DNA of 35,034 bases from a virus. The stretch spans positions 1 through 35,034 of the IMG/VR virus record IMGVR_UViG_3300037502_000573, one strand, 5' to 3'. The notes under the pieces are model-generated. The model did not search any database. It was not told the origin of the DNA and saw only the letters and a list, made by a program, of their open reading frames with translations. This document shows positions 30,253 through 35,034 of the stretch, piece after piece (positions within the stretch are counted from its first letter, which is position 1; the number at the start of each line of letters is the position of its first letter). Made by a program: the position numbers and the translations under genes.

Positions 30253-30423
30253 TTACGGCCTCCTCTGTTGGTCTCTAATGGCTGTCAGGTACTGATCCGC
30301 TGACATCAGCTCCACCTTCTGAGCTGCCAATGCAAGCGATATCTGCTCCACAGTAAACCCTTGCCGAATCTTCTGCAACACCCAATCCCGTAAGTCAGAC
30401 TTCAAAGCATCAGACACATCCAT
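30253..30423 (-). CDS. Hypothetical 56-residue helical protein
   Basis: A 56-residue protein: MDVSDALKSDLRDWVLQKIR, then QGFTVEQISLALAAQKVELM and SADQYLTAIRDQQRRP. It is fully helical in appearance with a possible helix-turn-helix-like GFTVEQISLALA segment. I know no family. The start at ATG 30423 follows AGGAGATTGAG, and the stop is two bases before the SSB-like start. It is the first gene after the 356-base non-coding block and could be a small regulator. Confidence 0.55.
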   Translation of the reverse strand: MDVSDALKSDLRDWVLQKIRQGFTVEQISLALAAQKVELMSADQYLTAIRDQQRRP

Positions 30424-30779
30424 CTCAATCTCCTCTAAAACGCCCTAGGAGGGCTTCACACACACCAGGGTAGGCTAGGGTACCACCCACCCCACAAGAG
30501 AGCCTTGCAGAGCCTCTAAGAGGGCTTGCAAAGGGTATCGCACTCAGGAGGAAAACCTCCACAAGGAAAAGGTGAGGAAAACCCCTGGACCAAAAAACTC
30601 AGGAAAAATCCAGGGGGATACCCACGCCCTATGGCCAGACGGGGGGAGGGGAAGGGGTGCCTCTCCTCGGCAGGCCATTGCAGGCAAGCCCCTGCCCCCC
30701 TGCCTGTTCCTGCGGATGGTGCCAGGGTAGCCCTCCTGACCCCCTGCAACAGAGCAAACGAACCTATGCACCTGTTGCA
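30424..30779. other. 356-base non-coding block with hairpins, short repeats and G runs
   Basis: No convincing gene lies here on either strand. It holds a hairpin GCCCT/AGGGC (30442-30446/30450-30454), a hairpin GGAGG/CCTCC with AAAA loop (30547-30560), four AGGAAAA repeats (30549, 30564, 30575, 30601), an 8-bp inverted repeat CCCCTGGA/TCCAGGGG (30582-30589/30609-30616), dense G runs (30613-30617, 30641-30646, 30648-30651, 30654-30657), and an 8-bp inverted repeat TGCAACAG/CTGTTGCA (30745-30752/30772-30779) abutting the initiator stop. It might be an origin, a late promoter region or a packaging site. None is proven. Confidence 0.6.
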
Positions 30780-31745
30780 TCAGCACCCCTTGGCATCCAG
30801 CAGGGCCTGGCACACTGCCGTGAGGCTGGCACCCTGCTTGTTCGACAGGGTCTGTTCAAGGTCAACCTCGGTCACCCCCGCCTCGACCAGGAGGTTGACC
30901 CAACGGGTGTCTGACTCTGTTATCAATCCATTAACATTCTTTCTTTCATACATCCTATACACAACCTCATTACTTATGTTCTTGTCGTGCTTCATGTCAA
31001 CCTTATTGGTTGACGGATTTTTGCTCTCCAGGTTGACTATATGAGGCTGTGTACTGTCAACCTTTGGTTGACTATACGATGGTGTTGACACAGGCTTTCT
31101 GGCCCTTGCTTTGACCTTTGCTCTGGCCTCTTTGACCGCTTTGGTGACTCCATCTGCTGGCATCGTGTATCCCCTTTGGTTGGTTCCTGTCATGTTGCTG
31201 GCAATCTGTTTGAGGTCCTTGGTGAGCACTTCTAGTCTCTTCCTGTTGCGCTCCAGCTCTGCTGGTGTGATATCTGGTCTTTGGTTGTCTTGCATGATGT
31301 CCATAATCTCCTGATCCCTCTGTGACATGAATGGTGGTCTTGTGTCCTCGATTGCGCTGGTCAGGGCGATTGCGTCTTCAGTGCTGACCGAGGCATCGAA
31401 TATCACCCGGTTGGTGGCTGTCCTGCGTCCCCAGGCGTGCTTCTTGATGATCTCCACATAGCCCAGCTTCTGCAGCTTGACCAGCTGCTTGCTGATGGCC
31501 TGCTTGGTGACTCCCATGTCCTTGCCCATCCGCTCAGTGCTGACCCAGGTAATGCCTGCCCGGTTGCAGTAGCTGCACAGCACGGCCAGTGTGCGGAACA
31601 TCCCAGCAGTGATGCGCTTGTCTGCCACACACTTGATCGGCATGACCACCACCTTCCTGCGGTCTGGTGGGGCTGCCTTCTGCTCCACCTTTGGCCTGCG
31701 CTTGGGTAGCTTGAACTCAATTACTTCGCCTTTGATTGCTTCCAT
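30780..31745 (-). CDS. Winged-helix replication-initiator-like protein
   Basis: A 321-residue protein. Residues about 40-110 form a winged helix (ITAGMFRTLAVLCSYCNRAG, then VSTERMGKDMGVTKQAISKQ, LVKLQKLGYVEIIKK). The later part is charged and linker-like, with a basic stretch (ARAKVKARARKP), then a C-terminal domain (RWVNLLVEAGVTEVDLEQTL). This shape recalls phage and plasmid replication initiators that bind an origin and recruit host helicase. I see no primase or helicase motifs. It lies just upstream of the 356-base non-coding block, a natural place for its origin. ATG 31745 is chosen; a GTG at 31751 is possible. Regulator rather than initiator is the alternative. Confidence 0.55.
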   Translation of the reverse strand: MEAIKGEVIEFKLPKRRPKVEQKAAPPDRRKVVVMPIKCVADKRITAGMFRTLAVLCSYCNRAGITWVSTERMGKDMGVTKQAISKQLVKLQKLGYVEIIKKHAWGRRTATNRVIFDASVSTEDAIALTSAIEDTRPPFMSQRDQEIMDIMQDNQRPDITPAELERNRKRLEVLTKDLKQIASNMTGTNQRGYTMPADGVTKAVKEARAKVKARARKPVSTPSYSQPKVDSTQPHIVNLESKNPSTNKVDMKHDKNISNEVVYRMYERKNVNGLITESDTRWVNLLVEAGVTEVDLEQTLSNKQGASLTAVCQALLDAKGC

Positions 31746-32005
31746 TCCCACACTCTGAGCATCTCCTCCCTCAGTGCTTTCCTGGCCGCTTGGCCTCGCT
31801 TGGCTTCGACGGAGTCCAGGTAGGCTGTCCGGGTACGCTTGGAACGATAGGTTTTGAGGACCCAGACCGCTTCGTTGTAGAGAAACCAGCTCTGCTGATA
31901 ATTCCCCATAACCCGTTTATCAATCGTGGTAACAAGGCGTGCGTTCTCATGGACCTCCCCACACGCATAGCACTTGAGCCTCTCGTCTTCATCCTGCCCC
32001 TCCAC
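31721..32005 (-). CDS. Hypothetical CxxC protein upstream of the initiator
   Basis: A 94-residue protein starting at GTG 32005, preferred because AGGAG lies 7 bases upstream (a GTG at 32038 would overlap the previous gene further). It has one CYACGEVH zinc-knuckle-like pair near the start, a WFLYNEAVWVLKTYRSKRTR stretch, and a basic, helical C-terminus with RKALREEMLRVWEWKQS. It may bind nucleic acid, but I do not recognise the family. It overlaps the initiator start by about 25 bases and the zinc-ribbon gene by 17. Confidence 0.5.
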   Translation of the reverse strand: MEGQDEDERLKCYACGEVHENARLVTTIDKRVMGNYQQSWFLYNEAVWVLKTYRSKRTRTAYLDSVEAKRGQAARKALREEMLRVWEWKQSKAK

Positions 32006-32186
32006 TCGCCCTCTCCTTGGCCCTCTGCACGCAGGCACCGCACTTCCATCGCCTGTTCAACCCGTTGGGACTCACCAACCACTTGCCAGTCTCTGCCGGC
32101 CTCTGCTGTTGGCAATGACTGCAGAACCGCTTGCCCGTGATGATGGCGGCCGCCTGGCCTGCCTTCTTGCTCAGATCATTCCCCAC
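31989..32186 (-). CDS. Small zinc-ribbon protein
   Basis: A 65-residue protein starting at GTG 32186, directly after the TAG stop of the nuclease gene. It contains FCSHCQQQRPAETGKW and WKCGACVQRAKERA, which gives two CxxC pairs spaced like a zinc ribbon. Such proteins in phages bind nucleic acids or act as partners of nucleases. The tight join with the PDDEXK nuclease gene suggests common function. No catalytic residues are evident. A short, basic C-terminus follows the ribbon. Confidence 0.6.
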   Translation of the reverse strand: MGNDLSKKAGQAAAIITGKRFCSHCQQQRPAETGKWLVSPNGLNRRWKCGACVQRAKERASGGAG

Positions 32187-32504
32187 CTATAGCTTCTCCC
32201 GCATGGCCTTTATGAGCAGTTCAATGGGCACCACAGCACGCCAGGGTTCGCCACTGCGTCTGAAGACCACCACCGGCCATTGGCCAGGCTCTGCCACCTT
32301 CTCGACCTGTTTGCACCAGTCCTCCACCTGTAGTCGCTCCCTGCGCTTGACCTCTAGCCGGTAGTTCTCGACCTGGATATCGTCGCCACCCTCTCGGGCC
32401 TGGCCAAGTTTCCTTTTGATCGGGAAGCCGAGTTCATCTGACAGGATGCCTGCCAGTTCTCTCTCCGCAGCTGCGCCCTTGTTTCTTGACGCTCTACCGC
32501 TCAT
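32187..32504 (-). CDS. PDDEXK nuclease, Holliday-junction-resolvase-like
   Basis: A 105-residue protein with a compact PDDEXK core. It reads RNKGAAAERELAGILSDELG (Glu in the opening helix), REGGDDIQV (metal-binding Asp), and YRLEVKRRE (E-x-K). The C-terminal strand-helix part is VVVFRRSGEPWRAVVPIELL. The architecture is that of Hjc/VRR-NUC-like phage junction resolvases. It would cut branched DNA made during recombination-dependent replication or packaging. It lies in the leftward early genes with short overlaps to its neighbours. Closely related PDDEXK restriction-type nucleases are the alternative. Confidence 0.7.
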   Translation of the reverse strand: MSGRASRNKGAAAERELAGILSDELGFPIKRKLGQAREGGDDIQVENYRLEVKRRERLQVEDWCKQVEKVAEPGQWPVVVFRRSGEPWRAVVPIELLIKAMREKL

Positions 32505-32676
32505 CGACCCGCTCCTGTGCAGCCTGGTCGGCCACCACCCGCTGAAGCTGGTGGTTCCAACATTGCACCCGGTCGTAATCCTGGCGCAGGCGCATGATGA
32601 CGCACCTGGCTTCCTCCAGAATCAGTGGGTGAGCTTGCACAGCAGCGGGTGTCAGGCGTTCACAGATGTCGTTCAT
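32494..32676 (-). CDS. Hypothetical 60-residue helical protein
   Basis: A protein of 60 residues from ATG 32676. It is helical (ICERLTPAAVQAHPLILEEA, then CVIMRLRQDYDRVQCWNHQL, QRVVADQAAQERVDER), with two cysteines and no membrane part. I know no family. Its start is 17 bases inside the end of the ribbon-helix-helix gene, and its stop overlaps the nuclease start. This arrangement suggests co-regulated early expression. It might be a partner of the regulator, but this is only from position. Confidence 0.5.
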   Translation of the reverse strand: MNDICERLTPAAVQAHPLILEEARCVIMRLRQDYDRVQCWNHQLQRVVADQAAQERVDER

Positions 32677-32866
32677 GCCTTGCCCCCAGGAATTGGTCAA
32701 GACGGGGTGCGAGACCCACATCCTGACCCGCTAAAAACTCTTTGACCGCCTCATTGATGATGGCCGCACGGGATCGCCTCTGCTCTTCGCAGGCCCGGTC
32801 TAGCATGGCCCTGGTGTCTGGATACAGGCGCACCAGCAGTGGCTGCAACTTGGGTTTGTTTTGCAT
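32660..32866 (-). CDS. Ribbon-helix-helix transcriptional regulator
   Basis: A 68-residue protein. It starts MQNKPKLQPLLVRLYPDTRA, which includes the DNA-binding strand (LLVRLYPDT), followed by LDRACEEQRRSRAAIINEAV and KEFLAGQD, the two helices of Arc/CopG-type ribbon-helix-helix proteins. Dimers of these bind palindromic operators. The adjacent region holds four GATATC sites, and a candidate promoter for this gene overlaps two of them, so autorepression is likely. ATG 32866 follows GGAGGGAAG. It is the first gene of the leftward unit. Confidence 0.75.
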   Translation of the reverse strand: MQNKPKLQPLLVRLYPDTRAMLDRACEEQRRSRAAIINEAVKEFLAGQDVGLAPRLDQFLGARHERHL

Positions 32867-33044
32867 ACTTCCCTCCTCTGATATCGGGAAGATATCCCAA
32901 GTTATCCACAGGTGCAACCGGGTAAAGCCCCGCAAAGTTGCAGGGTTATTGCATTCTCTGCTTGACAGCGATATCGCATTGCCTCAATGTTCGATCAACG
33001 GCAGGCGATATCTGTCGTTCAACTACCAACCAAGGAGATTGAAA
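32867..33044. promoter_or_regulatory. Divergent control region with operators and candidate promoters
   Basis: Non-coding region between the leftward and rightward transcription units. GATATC occurs at 32880-32885, 32891-32896, 32970-32975 (inside the perfect palindrome GCGATATCGC at 32968-32977) and 33007-33012. A leftward promoter candidate is TTGCAC (32912-32917) with TATCTT (32889-32894), spacer 17. A rightward candidate has a perfect TTGACA at 32962-32967 but only a poor -10 nearby. TGCAAC/GTTGCA (32913-32918/32937-32942) forms an inverted repeat. The operators overlap both promoter candidates, matching control by the adjacent ribbon-helix-helix protein. Confidence 0.6.
32902..32910 (+). 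promoter_or_regulatory. Perfect DnaA box
   Basis: TTATCCACA is an exact match to the strong bacterial DnaA-box consensus and lies in the divergent control region inside the spacer of the leftward promoter candidate. It could nucleate origin opening by host DnaA or act as a regulatory site. Only one perfect box is visible in this region. Confidence 0.6.
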
Positions 33045-33266
33045 ATGTTCACACTCAACATCTACGCAACACCATCCGCTGATGAGCCGAATGGCGCTTA
33101 TCTTTTCAGCGTCTCCAAGGACACTCGCAAAGAGTGCATGGCGATAGCGAACCAAAAGTATGCTGGGCTGGCCTGGGACTGGGACGATAAGAACTATGTC
33201 CGCAACAAGAAATTCAATGCCGACCCTGCCAGCACAATTAGCATCGACCTTCTAAACGCCATCTAA
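33045..33266 (+). CDS. Hypothetical 73-residue protein, first gene of the rightward unit
   Basis: A 73-residue protein. It reads MFTLNIYATPSADEPNGAYL, then FSVSKDTRKECMAIANQKYA and a WDWDDKNYVRNKKFN stretch. It looks like a small alpha/beta protein. I recognise no family. The start at ATG 33045 has an AAGGAG site and shares its leader with the recombinase gene 270 bases downstream. Being first after the control region, it is likely made early. Longer readings of the frame run through the control region and are rejected. Confidence 0.6.
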   Translation: MFTLNIYATPSADEPNGAYLFSVSKDTRKECMAIANQKYAGLAWDWDDKNYVRNKKFNADPASTISIDLLNAI

Positions 33267-33272
33267 TCCACC

Positions 33273-33288
33273 GGGGGCTTCGGCCCCC
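33273..33288 (+). other. UUCG-loop hairpin between first gene and recombinase
   Basis: A perfect 6-bp stem GGGGGC/GCCCCC with a TTCG tetraloop, 7 bases after the stop of the 73-residue gene. The very stable hairpin has no T-tract after it, so it is more likely to protect the upstream mRNA or to cause partial termination than to end transcription. Confidence 0.55.
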
Positions 33289-33315
33289 ATCAACTACCCA
33301 CAAGGGAGATTGAAA

Positions 33316-33957
33316 ATGTACATCGCCTACTACCGAGTCAGCACCAATAAACAAGAACGCTCCGGCCTCGGGCTGGAAGCCCAGAAGGCCCTGGTGCAGA
33401 ACTTCGCTGCCGGCCGTCCCGTCATTGCCGAGATGACCGAGATCGAGTCTGGCCGCAACAGTGCCAGACCTGTCCTGGCCAGTGCCATGGAACTCGCCAA
33501 GCAGACTGGTGCCACCCTGGTGGTGGCCAAGCAGGATCGCCTGGCCCGTAAAGTTCTCTTCATCGCCACCCTCATTGAGTCTGGCGTGCCCTTTGTGATC
33601 GCAGACAACCCCCATGCAGACAAGTTTCGCCTGCACATTGAGGCCTGCATCAACGAAGAAGAAGCAGAGAAGATCAGTCAGCGCACCAAGGCCGCTCTTG
33701 CAGCAGCCAAGGCCCGTGGCCAGAAACTTGGCTCACCCAATCCCCGTGCTGGTGGCCTTGCCCGTGCAGCGCAGCTGGCCGCCACCTCCAAAGCAGACCC
33801 CCAGGCACTCATTATCGTGCGTGACCTCAAGGCCCAAGGTATGACCACCACCCGCCAGATCGCAGCCGGTCTGACCGAGCGGGGCATCAAGACATCGACC
33901 GGCTCAACCCAGTGGCACTCAGCACAGGTATCCCGCCTGCTTGCCCGTGCCGCTTAA
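33316..33957 (+). CDS. Small serine recombinase (resolvase/invertase type)
   Basis: A 213-residue protein of the resolvase/invertase family. The catalytic domain has the nucleophile Ser9 in YYRVS, then LGLEAQ, SGRNSARPVL and AKQDRLARK (DRLxR at 74-78). The C-terminal part contains TTRQIAAGLTERGIKTSTG, then WHSAQVSRLLARA, a helix-turn-helix-like recombinase end. It could resolve genome multimers, invert a segment or mediate integration. The size is that of small resolvases, not of large serine integrases. ATG 33316 is chosen with AAGGGAG seven bases upstream, which is better placed than the TTG two codons before. Confidence 0.85.
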   Translation: MYIAYYRVSTNKQERSGLGLEAQKALVQNFAAGRPVIAEMTEIESGRNSARPVLASAMELAKQTGATLVVAKQDRLARKVLFIATLIESGVPFVIADNPHADKFRLHIEACINEEEAEKISQRTKAALAAAKARGQKLGSPNPRAGGLARAAQLAATSKADPQALIIVRDLKAQGMTTTRQIAAGLTERGIKTSTGSTQWHSAQVSRLLARAA

Positions 33958-33971
33958 CTAGGAGAAGCGCA

Positions 33972-34106
33972 ATGAAGAGACCTGACTTTGAAGAGACCAC
34001 CCGCAACCTGTTCTATAGGCCCTGGTGGGTGCCCCTGGCCGAGGCCGTAGGGTTCGCTGTAATGATCGTGTCCCTGTTGGCCGTACTGTTCCTGCTGGGG
34101 GCCTGA
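33972..34106 (+). CDS. Single-TM microprotein, 44 residues
   Basis: A 44-residue protein: MKRPDFEETTRNLFYRPWWV, then PLAEAVGFAVMIVSLLAVLF and LLGA. The first half is charged and ends in an aromatic interface patch (FYRPWW). The second half is one transmembrane helix. A good AGGAGA site precedes ATG 33972. The stop is two bases before the winged-helix gene start. Membrane peptides of this kind may alter host envelope or exclude other phages, but I have no evidence for any function. Confidence 0.6.
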   Translation: MKRPDFEETTRNLFYRPWWVPLAEAVGFAVMIVSLLAVLFLLGA

Positions 34107-34108
34107 CC

Positions 34109-34318
34109 ATGAGCCAGAACCAATGGGTCCTAGAGGCCCTGGAGAAGGGGCCACTCAGCCCCATAGAAGCCCTGCAGGGGTGTGGGTGCCTGCGCCTGGC
34201 TGCAAGGGTGCGGGAGCTGCGTCAGCAGGGCCACAATATCGTTTCCACAATGGTTACCGAGAACGGCAAGAGCTTTGCTCGGTATACCCTAGCCAAGGAG
34301 AAGAAAAATGGTAGGTAA
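34109..34318 (+). CDS. Winged-helix DNA-binding protein, second copy
   Basis: Encodes the same 69 residues as the copy at 11-220, although five nucleotides differ, all silent. Here its native upstream context is visible: it starts two bases after the stop of the 44-residue membrane-peptide gene, so it is the fourth gene in the rightward operon. The ribosome site is weak (a G run), and translation probably depends on coupling. It overlaps the following exonuclease gene by 11 bases. If the genome is circular this is the same gene as the left copy, sampled from another strain. Confidence 0.6.
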   Translation: MSQNQWVLEALEKGPLSPIEALQGCGCLRLAARVRELRQQGHNIVSTMVTENGKSFARYTLAKEKKNGR

Positions 34319-35034
34319 AGTCACGCCCGACACAATGGCATCGGCCAGCATCGTGCCGGCCATTATGGGGCACAGCCCGTATCAGTCACCCAACGATTGC
34401 CTGATGCGTGCAATCGATGCCACCAAGGGTATCCCTCGCCCCGACCTGGAGGACTCCGAGCCGGCCGACTGGGGCAATCTGCTGGAGACCACCATCCTGG
34501 AGCAGGCTGCCCTGCGCATTGGCCTGGAGAATCTCAACCTAGACCACACCGAGGCCTACTTCCATCCGCTCATCAAGCTGGCCTGCAGCCTCGACGGGTC
34601 TGCAGACGGCAACGGCCTGGTGGTCAAGCACAACCCGGATGCTGGCATCTATGTCATGGACTCGGATGAGATTGCACTCAATGGGGTTGGCGTGATGGAG
34701 GCCAAGCTGACGGCCATTGAGCCGACCGACAGCCCACCGCTCTACCAGGGGCCGCTCCAGCTGCAGGCGCAGATGGACATCATCGGTGCCGAGTGGGGCG
34801 CAGTGTGCACCCTATTCAAGGGCAGCCGCCTGCGTGTCTTCCTGTTCAAGCGGCACCCAGCCACCTGTCAGGAGATTGCCAAGGCCGTCATTGATTTCCA
34901 GCGTAGGGTGGACCGCTACCTGGTCGAGGGTGCCATTGACTACTACCCACCCAAGAACACCAAGGATGCCGACCGCACCTGGTCAGAGGCCGAGGATAAA
35001 GTGGTCACTTTGGACAATGATGTGGCCACCCAGC
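34308..35034 (+). CDS. YqaJ-type exonuclease, second copy, cut off by window end
   Basis: The frame is open from ATG 34308 to the end of the window, giving the first 242 of 320 residues. It keeps the acidic and E-A-K catalytic residues. Compared with the left copy only three residues change (Asn74 to Glu, Lys182 to Arg, Ser184 to Pro) against about 38 nucleotide changes in this gene, nearly all silent. The truncation is caused by the end of the sequence, not by a mutation. It is a variant allele of the same nuclease. Confidence 0.8.
   Translation, partial: MVGKVTPDTMASASIVPAIMGHSPYQSPNDCLMRAIDATKGIPRPDLEDSEPADWGNLLETTILEQAALRIGLENLNLDHTEAYFHPLIKLACSLDGSADGNGLVVKHNPDAGIYVMDSDEIALNGVGVMEAKLTAIEPTDSPPLYQGPLQLQAQMDIIGAEWGAVCTLFKGSRLRVFLFKRHPATCQEIAKAVIDFQRRVDRYLVEGAIDYYPPKNTKDADRTWSEAEDKVVTLDNDVATQ

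Larger units (their letters stand above)
34099..35034. repeat. Right copy of imperfect terminal direct repeat
   Basis: Matches 1-936 at about 95% identity with no gaps. The terminal 127 bases (34908-35034) are identical to 810-936, while differences are spread through the earlier part. It joins seamlessly to the rightward operon on its left side, so it is the copy in native context; the left copy at 1-936 is likewise in frame with genes on its right. The exact 127-base identity at the end is a mark of an assembly-graph junction. Confidence 0.9.

Noticed and set aside
32742-33044. Upstream extension of the 73-residue gene through the control region
   Set aside because: It would overlap the opposite-strand regulator gene and the promoter region; ATG 33045 has the clear ribosome site.

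Overview
This window looks like one complete, circularly mapping genome of a short-tailed (podovirus-type) dsDNA phage of about 34.1 kb. The last 936 bases repeat the first 936 in imperfect form. No bacterial chromosomal genes, tRNA genes, rRNA genes or CRISPR arrays are visible. The base composition is GC-rich by eye, and the mix of families (T7-like head and tail module, Bbp19-like protein, 3-TM holin, DUF6321/DUF6496-like microproteins, a glycine-rich adhesin) suits an uncultivated aquatic phage of a proteobacterial host. I cannot name the host. Family names are from memory of sequence motifs, not database searches.

Layout: nearly everything belongs to two opposed transcription directions that diverge from one control region at about 32867-33044. 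The rightward unit runs 33045 -> end and, if the genome closes on itself, continues through 1-2448. It holds a small unknown protein, a serine recombinase, a membrane peptide, a winged-helix protein, a YqaJ-type exonuclease, a small unknown protein and a RecT-like annealing protein. The leftward unit runs from 32866 down to 2424. It begins with regulators and replication proteins (ribbon-helix-helix protein, PDDEXK junction-resolvase-like nuclease, zinc-ribbon protein, winged-helix initiator-like protein). A 356-bp non-coding block with hairpins and short direct repeats follows. Then come an SSB-like protein, an HNH nuclease, small and large terminase, a cluster of overlapping microgenes, portal, Bbp19-like protein, scaffold, an intergenic structured RNA with a second HNH gene, major capsid protein, decoration protein, a Rossmann-fold accessory gene, tail adaptor, tail nozzle, three internal (ejection) proteins, tail fibre and adhesin genes, and finally metallophosphoesterase, holins and an M15 endolysin-like peptidase. 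The two units converge and overlap by 25 bases at 2424-2448.

How it works together: no DNA polymerase, primase, helicase or RNA polymerase is visible, so the phage probably uses the host replisome and transcription machinery. It appears to add an initiator, an SSB-like protein, an exonuclease/annealing pair, a junction resolvase and a serine recombinase. Packaging and virion assembly follow the T7-like plan.

Most notable: (1) a structured RNA between scaffold and capsid genes that hand-folds into a group I intron-like core, with an HNH gene just after it and a Rho-independent terminator just before it; (2) a Gp88-like domain with a three-cysteine cluster inside a putative internal virion protein; (3) a DUF115/MptE-like Rossmann protein inserted between capsid and tail genes; (4) the control region with a perfect DnaA box and four GATATC sites; (5) an exactly 127-nt identical stretch at the right end, which points to a strain-variant junction in a de Bruijn assembly rather than a true terminal repeat.
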